From Bacteroidaceae bacterium (GTDB lineage Bacteria; Bacteroidota; Bacteroidia; Bacteroidales; Bacteroidaceae), in NCBI GenBank assembly GCA_017428785.1, contig JAFRQD010000001.1, positions 17,277 to 81,276 of the forward strand: 64,000 nucleotides of DNA, written 5' to 3'. The notes beneath the pieces were generated by a model. That model worked only from the letters and a program-made list of their open reading frames with translations, had not been told where the DNA came from and did no database searches. The translations under genes and the position numbers were made by a program. Of this stretch, positions 49,509 through 57,543 are shown piece after piece (the first letter of the stretch is position 1; each line of letters starts with the position of its first letter).

Positions 49509-51629
49509 ATGATACAGAACAATCAAAACCAACAAGAAGAGAAGAGCCTGCAGAAGTATGCCCGCAATCTCGTGGACGAAGCGCGTGCCGGAAAGCTCGA
49601 CCCGGTGATTGGCCGAGACGACGAAATACGTCGCGTGCTGCAGATTCTTTCTCGCAGAACGAAGAACAATCCTATCCTGATAGGTGAACCCGGTACGGGC
49701 AAGACGGCCATCGTAGAAGGCCTTGCCCACAGAATCCTGCGTGGCGATGTGCCCGAGAACCTGAAGAACAAGCAGCTCTACAGCCTCGACATGGGCGCCC
49801 TCATTGCCGGAGCGATGTATAAGGGCGAGTTCGAGGAAAGGCTGAAGAGCGTCGTAAAGGAAGTGACCGAGAGCCAGGGCGGCATCATCCTCTTCATCGA
49901 TGAGATTCATACACTCGTCGGAGCCGGTAAGGGCGAAGGTGCGATGGATGCAGCAAACATCCTGAAGCCCGCGCTTGCAAGGGGCGAGATGAGGAGCATC
50001 GGTGCCACAACGCTCGACGAATACCAGAAGTACTTCGAGAAGGACAAGGCCCTGGAGCGACGCTTCCAGACCGTCATGGTGGACGAACCCGACACGCTCT
50101 CCAGCATCAGCATCCTGCGTGGTCTGAAGGAGCGCTACGAGAACCACCACAAGGTCCGCATACAGGACGATGCCGTCATAGCTGCCGTGCAGCTCTCACA
50201 ACGCTACATCACAGAGCGTTTCCTGCCCGACAAAGCCATCGACCTCATGGACGAAGCCGCTGCAAAACTCCGTATGGAGCGCGACTCTGTGCCCGAGGAG
50301 CTCGACGAAATCAGCCGCCGCCTGGCACAGCTCGAGATTGAACGTGAAGCCATTCGCCGCGAGGTGAAGGCACTCATCCCAAACGGGAGCGGCGAAGGAG
50401 CTGCCAAGCTTGCCAACATCGAGAAAGAGATAGCCGACCTCCGCGAACAAGAGAGTAAGATGCGTAAGCAATGGGAGGACGAGAAGCAACAGGCCGACAA
50501 GATTCAAACCCTGAAGGACAGCATCGGGCAGCTTCGTCGCGAAGCTGAACAGGCCGAACGCGACGGCGACTACGCTAAGGTTGCCGAGATTCGCTACTCC
50601 AAGCTGCCTGAGCTTGAAAAGCAGCTCGCCGAGAGTTCTGCCGTCAGCAACAAACTGCTTCGCGATGAGGTGACAGCCGACGACATTGCCGATGTGGTGA
50701 GCCGCTGGACAGGCATTCCCGTCTCGAAGATGCAGACGAGCGAGACTGAAAAGCTGCTCCATCTGGAAGAAGAACTGCACAAGCGCGTCATCGGTCAGGA
50801 GGAAGCCATCGCTGCCGTCAGCAACGCCGTACGCCGCAGCCGTGCAGGACTGCAAGACCCGAAGCGACCCATCGGCTCGTTCATCTTCCTCGGTTCCACC
50901 GGCGTAGGCAAGACCGAACTGGCAAAGGCACTCGCCGAATACCTCTTCGACGATGAGACCATGATGACGCGTATCGATATGAGCGAGTATCAGGAGAAGT
51001 TCAGCGTGACGCGTCTCATCGGAGCGCCTCCAGGATATGTCGGCTATGACGAAGGCGGCCAGCTGACGGAAGCCGTTCGACGCAAACCCTATCAGGTTGT
51101 GCTCTTCGACGAGATAGAGAAAGCGCACCCCGACGTCTTCAATACCCTGCTGCAAGTGCTCGACGACGGACGTCTGACCGACTCCAAAGGCCGCACCGTC
51201 AACTTCAAGAACACCATCATCATCATGACGAGCAACCTCCTGACCGGAGCCGACCTCGACAAGGGAGCCGACGATGTGCGCGACATGCTGGTACAGCGCG
51301 GCATCCGTCCTGAGTTCCTGAACCGTATCGACGAGATAATCGTCTTCCATCCCTTGAACTGGGGCGAAGTGAAGCAGATTGTCCGCCTGCAGGTGGAGAA
51401 CGTTCAGAAGATGCTCCGCGAGAACGGCTTGACCATGGAGGTAAGCGACGAAGCCATCGACTTCCTCGCTAACGAGGGCTACGACCCCGACTTCGGTGCC
51501 CGTCCCGTCAAGCGAGCCATCCAGCATCTCTTGCTCGACGACCTCTCGAAGGCGCTCCTCGCAGGCCGCCTCGACCGCAACCGCCCCATCCGTGTCGATG
51601 CCAAAGAAGGCAAGCTCACGATGGAGTAA
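49509..51629 (+). CDS. clpB: ClpB disaggregase without the N-terminal domain
   Basis: A 706-residue AAA+ disaggregase. Two ATPase domains are complete: Walker A GEPGTGKT at 59-66 and GSTGVGKT near 462-469, Walker B in FIDEIHTL and [11 protein letters not shown], and a full coiled-coil M domain between them (about 265-395). The usual ~150-residue Clp_N domain is missing: the protein opens [20 protein letters not shown], where full-length ClpBs have this as an interior linker. Full-length ClpBs have about 860 residues. The M domain contains NGSGEGA at about residue 295, perhaps an eroded GC-rich insertion. No N-domain coding remnant is visible upstream; the ATG follows a heptamer tract. Confidence 0.9.
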   Translation: MIQNNQNQQEEKSLQKYARNLVDEARAGKLDPVIGRDDEIRRVLQILSRRTKNNPILIGEPGTGKTAIVEGLAHRILRGDVPENLKNKQLYSLDMGALIAGAMYKGEFEERLKSVVKEVTESQGGIILFIDEIHTLVGAGKGEGAMDAANILKPALARGEMRSIGATTLDEYQKYFEKDKALERRFQTVMVDEPDTLSSISILRGLKERYENHHKVRIQDDAVIAAVQLSQRYITERFLPDKAIDLMDEAAAKLRMERDSVPEELDEISRRLAQLEIEREAIRREVKALIPNGSGEGAAKLANIEKEIADLREQESKMRKQWEDEKQQADKIQTLKDSIGQLRREAEQAERDGDYAKVAEIRYSKLPELEKQLAESSAVSNKLLRDEVTADDIADVVSRWTGIPVSKMQTSETEKLLHLEEELHKRVIGQEEAIAAVSNAVRRSRAGLQDPKRPIGSFIFLGSTGVGKTELAKALAEYLFDDETMMTRIDMSEYQEKFSVTRLIGAPPGYVGYDEGGQLTEAVRRKPYQVVLFDEIEKAHPDVFNTLLQVLDDGRLTDSKGRTVNFKNTIIIMTSNLLTGADLDKGADDVRDMLVQRGIRPEFLNRIDEIIVFHPLNWGEVKQIVRLQVENVQKMLRENGLTMEVSDEAIDFLANEGYDPDFGARPVKRAIQHLLLDDLSKALLAGRLDRNRPIRVDAKEGKLTME

Positions 51630-51667
51630 GGTGAGAAAAAAAGGGCAGAATGTTGCGTAAGACACAA

Positions 51668-51683
51668 TATATTTGTACCTTTG
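51668..51683 (+). promoter_or_regulatory. Overlapping -7 boxes directly before GH30
   Basis: TATATTTG (51668-51675) and TACCTTTG (51676-51683) lie back to back, the second ending five bases before the ATG at 51688. Transcription from the second would begin about at the start codon (possibly leaderless). Confidence 0.5.
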
Positions 51684-51687
51684 CAGC

Positions 51688-53940
51688 ATGATAGCTAAAC
51701 AAAAGGACACCGTGAAAGCAATCATCCTATCTGTTTTATCAATGCTGCTGACGCTCTCTGTGAGTGGCCAGACAAGTCTGCTGGCCGACTTCGAGAACGG
51801 AGGAACGGGAAGGCTGAGGATAGGTACGGGCTATACGTCCAGCCTGTTCAAGGCCACTCCCAAGGTGATGGCCAATCCCGACAAAACGGGGATAAACACT
51901 TCGGAGAAATGCGTCGGCGCTACGAATGTGGCAAATGCCGGCTGGTGGCAGAACTTCCTTATACTGGAGCTCAGGACGCCCGTGACCATCAGCGACGACA
52001 ACTGCTTCCTGTCGATGCTGGCCTATCGCTCCATCCAGCCGAAGGACATGCGCATCGGGTTCAACACTCACGAAGAAAGCGGACAAATCTTTCAGGGCAA
52101 GCTGAAGGCAGACGACACATGGCAGGAGCTGACCTTCGACCTCGAAGCCTTCTACGGCAAGAGGCTGCAGAAGATCTGCATCGTGCTTAGCTGCAACTGG
52201 AGCGACCCCAGTTCCGGCTGGGGCGAGGCAACCTATTGCTTCGACGATATCTGCCTCTCGGGAGCCGAGCCTTTGCCCGATGTCTCTGCAAGGATAGACA
52301 CATCGATGTGCTTTCAGACCATTCAGCATTTCGGAGCCAGCGACTGCTGGACAACGGAGTTCATCGGCGACTATTACAGCGAGACAGAGAAGACGAAGGC
52401 TGCCAAATGGCTGTTCAGCCAACAGATGGACGCGAACGGCAATCCCGAAGGCATCGGGCTGAGCTGCTGGCGCGTGAATGTCGGGGCAGGCAGCGCCACA
52501 CAAGGCTCTGACAGCAATATCGAGGATGAAACCCATCGCACGGAGTGCTTCCTCAACCAGGATGGCACATACGACTGGACGCGCCAGGACGGACAACAGT
52601 GGTTCATGCGTCAAGCCAAAAACTATGGCGTCGAGCACTTCCTGCTCTTCTCCAACTCACCGCCCATCTATTACACAAATAACGGCAAGGCCAACGCCAA
52701 CAACAAAGCCATCTCGTGCAACCTGAAATCGACCTGCTTCGACGACTTCGCGGAGTTCCTTGCGACTGTTGCCAAGCACTTCGTAGATGAAGGTTACAAC
52801 ATCGCATACATCGACCCGGTTAATGAGCCGCAGTATGATTGGAAGAGTGGCCAGGAAGGTTCGCCTTGGCAGAACTCGGACATAGCCAGACTTGCAAAGC
52901 AACTCGACAAGTCGATTGCCAGCCGAGAACTCGACTCGAAGATACTCATCCCCGAGGCCGGTTCGTTGGTCTGCCTCTATGCCGGCACATCATCGAGGGG
53001 CAACAAGCAGATTGAAGCCTTCTGGAAACGCGGCACATCCACCTTTATCGGCACCCTGGCCTCGCTGGCTCCTGTGGCTGCAGGCCATAGCTATTGGAGT
53101 GTCGGCTCAGACGAGATGCTGCGCGAGGTGAGGGAAAAAGCTCGCGACGAAGCAGCAAAGTACGGGATAGAAGTGATGCAGACGGAATGGTCGATGCTCG
53201 ACGATCCGCCAAGCACCAGCATTGGATTCCCTGCCAGCTACAGCGAAGCATCGAAGATGGGCATCGCCCTCTATATGGGCAAGCTGATTCAGTGCGACCT
53301 CACCATCGGGAATATGGTGGGCTGGAGCTACTGGACTGCCTTCGCACAGGAGAAGTGGGGGCAAAAGAACCGTTTCCATCTTATCAGGGTTAACACAAGG
53401 GGAGATACCGGCGAGGAAAGCGAAGGCGACCTCAAGAAAGGCGGCAAGCTGACTGCCGACAAGAACCTGTGGGTGCTCGGCAACTTCAGCCGCTTCATCC
53501 GTCCAGGCTACAAACGCATCAGCCTCGGATTCCCTAACTCAGGGGAAACAGAGGATGGCCTTTTGCTCGGCTCTGCATGGCTTTCGCCAGACAAAAATGA
53601 AGTCGTGGCTGTCTTTGTCAATTTAAGTCATGCCCGCCGCAATGTGGATTTGTCTATGGTGTCGGGAGATGTGCGAGAAGTAAGGGCATACGTGACCGAC
53701 CGAGGTCGCAACCTCAGGCTCGACACTTCCTTGCAAGACCTGCAGAACATGGAACTCCCAGCCCGCTCTGTTGTCACCGTCGTTCTCGGGTTAGAGGATG
53801 CTTTAGGTATGGCCTTCAATAGTTCCAATCATACCTGGTTCTCTGAAGGTTGGTATGACCTGCAAGGCCGTAAGCTGTCGAACGGTCAAGTGGAGCGGGG
53901 CATCTATATAAGGAACGGACGTAAAGTCATCAAACATTAA
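51688..53940 (+). CDS. Exported GH30-family glycoside hydrolase
   Basis: A 750-residue protein with a hydrophobic signal (VKAIILSVLSMLLTLSVSGQ). An N-terminal jelly-roll domain (about 20-195) leads to a TIM barrel from about 205 (FGASDCWTTEF). The acid/base is E380 in IDPVNEPQYDW and the nucleophile E500 in MQTEWSML, both GH30 positions. A C-terminal beta domain follows, and a tail ending GIYIRNGRKVIK. GH30 enzymes act on beta-1,6- or other beta-glycans and some host glycans; specificity is not assignable. The ORF opens at 51673 but 51688 is preferred given the promoter. Confidence 0.88.
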   Translation: MIAKQKDTVKAIILSVLSMLLTLSVSGQTSLLADFENGGTGRLRIGTGYTSSLFKATPKVMANPDKTGINTSEKCVGATNVANAGWWQNFLILELRTPVTISDDNCFLSMLAYRSIQPKDMRIGFNTHEESGQIFQGKLKADDTWQELTFDLEAFYGKRLQKICIVLSCNWSDPSSGWGEATYCFDDICLSGAEPLPDVSARIDTSMCFQTIQHFGASDCWTTEFIGDYYSETEKTKAAKWLFSQQMDANGNPEGIGLSCWRVNVGAGSATQGSDSNIEDETHRTECFLNQDGTYDWTRQDGQQWFMRQAKNYGVEHFLLFSNSPPIYYTNNGKANANNKAISCNLKSTCFDDFAEFLATVAKHFVDEGYNIAYIDPVNEPQYDWKSGQEGSPWQNSDIARLAKQLDKSIASRELDSKILIPEAGSLVCLYAGTSSRGNKQIEAFWKRGTSTFIGTLASLAPVAAGHSYWSVGSDEMLREVREKARDEAAKYGIEVMQTEWSMLDDPPSTSIGFPASYSEASKMGIALYMGKLIQCDLTIGNMVGWSYWTAFAQEKWGQKNRFHLIRVNTRGDTGEESEGDLKKGGKLTADKNLWVLGNFSRFIRPGYKRISLGFPNSGETEDGLLLGSAWLSPDKNEVVAVFVNLSHARRNVDLSMVSGDVREVRAYVTDRGRNLRLDTSLQDLQNMELPARSVVTVVLGLEDALGMAFNSSNHTWFSEGWYDLQGRKLSNGQVERGIYIRNGRKVIKH

Positions 53941-53957
53941 GGCGTCAGTATCGCCAC

Positions 53958-54045
53958 AACATAACGTGTGTCGTTGCCCAACTTAACGTGCATCATTGAC
54001 CATCGTAACGTGTGTTGTCTACAATCGCTGCTGCCTGTGTTTCCT
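53958..54045 (+). repeat. 22-nt-period array, about four units, after GH30
   Basis: Units start at 53958, 53980, 54002 and 54024. The first three share TAACGTG at positions 5-11, followed by TTG-rich ends; the fourth is degenerate. It lies between the convergent GH30 and lipoprotein genes. Confidence 0.7.
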
Positions 54046-54092
54046 GTAAGTCAGTTTCACTCCTATGCAGCACGATAGTGTTGCAGACACAA

Positions 54093-54124
54093 ACAAAAAG
54101 AGCCGCCCCATGACGGACGGCTCT
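54093..54124 (-). terminator. Terminator of the repetitive lipoprotein gene
   Basis: Minus-strand stem AGAGCCG / CGGCTCT (54118-54124, 54099-54105) followed by TTTTTG. Confidence 0.75.
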
Positions 54125-54143
54125 ATAGGTTAGTATTAAGTAC

Positions 54144-54767
54144 TTAGAGCTTAATCTTGTCTGCTGCGTCCTGAATGGCTTGGTTTGTCTTAGCCTTTGC
54201 ATCATCGACGGCAGCCTTGCCAGCGTTTGCAGCATCATCGGCAGCCTTCTGACCTGCATCGACAACATCATTGACAGCCTTCTTGCCAGCGTCAACAGCG
54301 TCGTTAAGGGCACCCTGAGCAGCATCGACAGCGCCTTCAACAGCACCTTCCACCTGATCCTGAACGCCTTCGACGGCATCTTCTGCAGCACCTTGAGCGG
54401 CATCAACGGCAGCGCCAGGAAGAGCACTAACCTGGTCGAAGACCTTTGTCAGGGGAGCAACGTCGATGTTGAAGCCCTTCAGAGTCTCTGCGTTCTCTTC
54501 AACAAAGCTCTTAATCTTTGTGGCATACTCTGTAATCTTTGTTACATCAACATTAGTACCTGCGAGAAGTTTGTCCAGCTGAGTCTGCACGGTCTCAAGA
54601 GCCTTAGAGATGATTGTGGCATCTCCTGTCTGAAGCTTTTCGGCCAGTGCGCTTACCACTTCGTCGGCAGAAGCCTTGGAGAAGTCGAGGCCTTCCTCAA
54701 TCTTGTTGGTGCAAGCACCGAAAATCATTGCAGCTGCCAAAGCTGCCAAAGCAAATAACTTTTTCAT
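54144..54767 (-). CDS. Alanine-rich helical repeat lipoprotein
   Basis: A 207-residue protein with a lipobox (IFGAC, Cys at about 19) and a soluble part that becomes strongly repetitive after about residue 120: AEDAVEGVQDQVEGAVEGAVD and AAQGALNDAVDAGKKAVNDV run in ~11-residue A/D-rich steps. This is the signature of long amphipathic helices as in apolipoprotein- or LEA-like proteins. Homology is not claimed. It is transcribed leftward, ending at a terminator. Likely outer-membrane anchored; function unknown. Confidence 0.75.
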   Translation of the reverse strand: MKKLFALAALAAAMIFGACTNKIEEGLDFSKASADEVVSALAEKLQTGDATIISKALETVQTQLDKLLAGTNVDVTKITEYATKIKSFVEENAETLKGFNIDVAPLTKVFDQVSALPGAAVDAAQGAAEDAVEGVQDQVEGAVEGAVDAAQGALNDAVDAGKKAVNDVVDAGQKAADDAANAGKAAVDDAKAKTNQAIQDAADKIKL

Positions 54768-54811
54768 ACTTTTAAAATTAAATGGTTAATAAAAAGGGTT
54801 ATTAAAACTGT

Positions 54812-55870
54812 TTATTGTCTCATTTCTATTCCTTCAGGGACATCTATTTGCGTAGGTGTCTGATTTCGCCGAAGCACATTGCCCTGTATGGTGATGTCGC
54901 GGAACTCCCCAATGCCGTCGAAGCCATTCACGTTGCTTGCCGGACTGATGTATATGCCCCAGCGATTGTCGAGCAGTTGGTTGCCGCTTATCAGGACATC
55001 GCTCATGAAGTAGTTCGCGTAGAAGCCTGCTCCGGCATTATTGTAGGCGAGGTTGTCGAGGATGCTGATGTGACGTGCTCCCTGTATGCTGATGCCGTGA
55101 TTGCGACCGTTCTTGACGATGTTGCCGCGGATGATTTGTCCCTTGCCTTCTGTCATTGGTGAGCGTCCGTTCACACCGTTTCCGAAACGCGACTGGTCTT
55201 CTACGAAGATGCCATTGTTGCCGCAACCCACGCAGATGCAGTTCGTTATGATGAAGTTCTCGTCCTCATTGCCTCGCAATCCGATGCCGATGCCGCTGCC
55301 TCCCCCTTGCCCCGGAGTCCAGTTGCGTCCGCCCTCTATCACGCGTACATTATTTATTATAACGCGATTGAGGAAGTCTATTCCGAGAGCAGTGGCAGGA
55401 GTGCCACGAAGCACGAGGTCGTCGAAGACAGCATCTTGTATGGGGCGTATGTTGAAGGCCTTACAGTTGGTGGAGTAGGAGGTAGGCTTCATCTCGTAGC
55501 CATCGACGGTAAAGTGTTCGAAGCGGACGCTCTCGATGGCTGGGAAGTTGCCTTGCTTCGTGCTTTCTCCGATGAAGAGCGACCAGTTGCTCGTGCCAAT
55601 CATCTTGAGAATGGTGCTTTGCACAGACACACCTTGCAGCGAAACGCCCGAACGCCAATGGATAGGGGAGCGGAAGATGTATTGGCCGGAAGCAAGTTGA
55701 ATTGAGCCGCCGCCCTCGTCGTGAACTTTATCGACCAAGGCCTGCAGCCGTCCGGAGTTGTCCCACATTTGTGGAGCTATAAAGTACTCAGCAGCGTCGT
55801 AAACGGCTGCGTGTACTTGCCCAACGAGCATAATCAAGCAGAAGATAAGTTTTCTAGTCAAACTCTTCAA
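54812..55870 (-). CDS. Exported right-handed beta-helix protein (PbH1 repeats)
   Basis: A 352-residue protein with a signal peptide (MKSLTRKLIFCLIMLVGQVHA). Its body is a series of ~22-residue beta-helix coils, for instance IRGNIVKNGRNHGISIQGA, ISILDNLAYNNAGAGFYAN and VLISGNQLLDNRWGIYISPA. An early motif GGGSIQLASGQYIF is the start of pectate-lyase-like helices. Many such proteins cleave polysaccharide, but no catalytic residues can be assigned. It is transcribed leftward, with the repetitive lipoprotein gene 44 nt downstream. Confidence 0.82.
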   Translation of the reverse strand: MKSLTRKLIFCLIMLVGQVHAAVYDAAEYFIAPQMWDNSGRLQALVDKVHDEGGGSIQLASGQYIFRSPIHWRSGVSLQGVSVQSTILKMIGTSNWSLFIGESTKQGNFPAIESVRFEHFTVDGYEMKPTSYSTNCKAFNIRPIQDAVFDDLVLRGTPATALGIDFLNRVIINNVRVIEGGRNWTPGQGGGSGIGIGLRGNEDENFIITNCICVGCGNNGIFVEDQSRFGNGVNGRSPMTEGKGQIIRGNIVKNGRNHGISIQGARHISILDNLAYNNAGAGFYANYFMSDVLISGNQLLDNRWGIYISPASNVNGFDGIGEFRDITIQGNVLRRNQTPTQIDVPEGIEMRQ

Positions 55871-55991
55871 CTTTTGTGGGTTTTCGCAGCGAATTTACAT
55901 TTATTAGACGATATCAGCAAAGGAATTTGCAAGAAATTTGCCCTCTTAGCTTGAAAGTTATCAAAAATATGCTTATTTTTGTGCTCCAATT

Positions 55992-56519
55992 ATGCAAAAA
56001 GTGACTAATCCTCTCGTTTGGCTTGCCCGTTTCCGTCATCGAAAAGGTTACGGCGTGCACAGTCCCTTTGCCTTCCGCTTCATTACGGATGTCATTTATG
56101 AACGTCAGCCCTATTACGCCTACAAGGAACAGGATGCACAGCTGCCCTTCTGCAAGCGGTTCCGGGTGCGTAAAGGCTTGCATCTGCTCCTTCGAGTGGC
56201 CAATCATCTGCAGCCCAAGACAATCGTCCTGCCCAAAGACGCCTGGTGTGAGAAGCGCTATCTGCAAAACGGTTGCAAGAAGGCGAAGATTATGTGCCAA
56301 TGGCCAGAAGGAGAGGCAAGTATGTGTCTCCTGAAAGAACCTGCAGACGAGGCTATGCAGCATCTTGGAGAGCAATCTGTGCTCTTGCTTGACAACCTGA
56401 ATCATCATCGCGACTGGTTCCGCAACCTGCCATCTGTCGTCAGTTTCGACCTCTACGACTTTGGCATCGCATTCTTCGACAAACAATACAATAAACAATA
56501 CTATAAAGTGAATTTCTGA
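55992..56519 (+). CDS. Small protein related to class I methyltransferases of Bacteroidales
   Basis: A 175-residue protein opening with VTNPLVWLARFRHRKGYGVHSPFAFRFITDVIYE, the N-terminal signature of a Bacteroidales family annotated as SAM-dependent methyltransferase. The canonical glycine-rich SAM loop is not recognisable, and the protein is shorter than usual methyltransferases (about 230-260), so catalytic activity is doubtful. The stop overlaps the PduO-type gene start by one base (TGATG), so the two are translationally coupled. Substrate unknown. Confidence 0.55.
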   Translation: MQKVTNPLVWLARFRHRKGYGVHSPFAFRFITDVIYERQPYYAYKEQDAQLPFCKRFRVRKGLHLLLRVANHLQPKTIVLPKDAWCEKRYLQNGCKKAKIMCQWPEGEASMCLLKEPADEAMQHLGEQSVLLLDNLNHHRDWFRNLPSVVSFDLYDFGIAFFDKQYNKQYYKVNF

Positions 56520-57055
56520 TGAAAGTGTATACCAAGACCGGCGATGCCGGTACAACTTCTCTTGTAGGCGGAAAGCGCGTCCCGAAGGAGTGCGCACGCC
56601 TCGAGAGCTATGGCACCATCGATGAGCTCAATTGCCAGGTCGGCCTTCTGCTGACTTATGTCGCAGAGCAGATAGACAGGGATTGTCTCATCTCCGTCCA
56701 GAACTGCCTTTTTATCATAGGAGCACAACTTGCCACAGAAGCGCCCAATGTGCCGTCATGCGTCATCACGCTCGATGATGTGACGAAACTGGAGCAAAGC
56801 ATCGACCAAGCGAGTGAGGGCCTTCCCAAATGGCGGGGCTTCACGCTTCCAGGAGGTTGCAGGGCAGCGGCTCATGCTCATGTCTGCCGTACCGTATGCC
56901 GCAGAGCAGAACGCAGGATTTTGGCCCTCAATGCCACGGAGAAAGTTGATACACAGCTGCTTGCTTACGTCAACCGCTTGAGCGATTACTTCTATGTCTT
57001 AGCCCTTCGACTGAACTTTTTGCAGGGAACGGAAGAAATTTTATGGAAAAAGTGA
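56519..57055 (+). CDS. Cob(I)yrinic acid a,c-diamide adenosyltransferase, PduO type
   Basis: A 178-residue ATP:corrinoid adenosyltransferase. It opens MKVYTKTGDAGTTSLVGG, the ATP-binding signature, and has the arginine-rich CRTVCRRAERR near residue 128 and a late YVNRLSDYFYVLALRLN. It makes adenosylcobalamin from cobalamin for B12-dependent enzymes such as methylmalonyl-CoA mutase, common in Bacteroidales. The length is normal (about 180). It is coupled to the methyltransferase-like gene by a TGATG overlap. Confidence 0.9.
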   Translation: MKVYTKTGDAGTTSLVGGKRVPKECARLESYGTIDELNCQVGLLLTYVAEQIDRDCLISVQNCLFIIGAQLATEAPNVPSCVITLDDVTKLEQSIDQASEGLPKWRGFTLPGGCRAAAHAHVCRTVCRRAERRILALNATEKVDTQLLAYVNRLSDYFYVLALRLNFLQGTEEILWKK

Positions 57056-57076
57056 TTGCGGATTGAAAAATTGTTG

Positions 57077-57084
57077 TATCTTTG
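57077..57084 (+). promoter_or_regulatory. -7 box (TATCTTTG) of the DUF2795 gene
   Basis: TATCTTTG followed by CACACC; the TSS should fall after 57063, so the start at 57120 (MYWTLELAS) is used. Confidence 0.65.
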
Positions 57085-57119
57085 CACACCAAAAAGAAAA
57101 AAACACTAAAGAAAACACT

Positions 57120-57341
57120 ATGTACTGGACATTGGAATTAGCTTCAAAACTGGAGGACGCACCTTGGCCTGCAACCCGAGAAGAACTGATAGACTACGCT
57201 GTTCGCAGCGGTGCGCCACTCGAAGTAATAGAAAACCTGACAGAAATGGAGGATGAAGGCGAGGTCTATGAAACCATAGAAGACCTTTGGCCTGATTACC
57301 CCACGAAGGATGACTTCCTCTTCAACGAGGATGAGTATTAG
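57120..57341 (+). CDS. DUF2795-type small protein
   Basis: A 73-residue acidic protein (MYWTLELASKLEDAPWPATR then EELIDYAVRSGAPLEVIENL), strongly conserved in Bacteroidales under DUF2795. The family has no known function. The acidic C-terminus (KDDFLFNEDEY) is typical. It has its own promoter (57077) and a strong terminator (57371). Confidence 0.85.
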   Translation: MYWTLELASKLEDAPWPATREELIDYAVRSGAPLEVIENLTEMEDEGEVYETIEDLWPDYPTKDDFLFNEDEY

Positions 57342-57370
57342 AAGGTAATACATTATTCAAACTTCTTAAT

Positions 57371-57418
57371 ACCAGCGAGATAAACAATAATTATTTGTTT
57401 GTCTCGCTGGTGTTTTTT
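57371..57418 (+). terminator. Terminator of the DUF2795 gene
   Basis: Stem ACCAGCGAGA / TCTCGCTGGT, extended by AAACAA / TTGTTT, then GTTTTTT. Confidence 0.85.
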
Positions 57419-57496
57419 ATTCCTGATTTGTGCGTTTTGTTTGCCTAAATTACAATTTTTAACTCAGAATACTTGGTTTGTTTGTCTAAAAGTCAT

Positions 57497-57504
57497 TACC
57501 TTTG
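57497..57504 (+). promoter_or_regulatory. -7 box (TACCTTTG) of the integrase gene
   Basis: TACCTTTG followed by CAC, 40 nt upstream of the integrase ATG; TTTG boxes at 57477 and 57481 are about 12-16 nt away. Confidence 0.5.
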
Positions 57505-57543
57505 CACATCCTCATGGATAAACGATAAACAAACAACCAAGAT

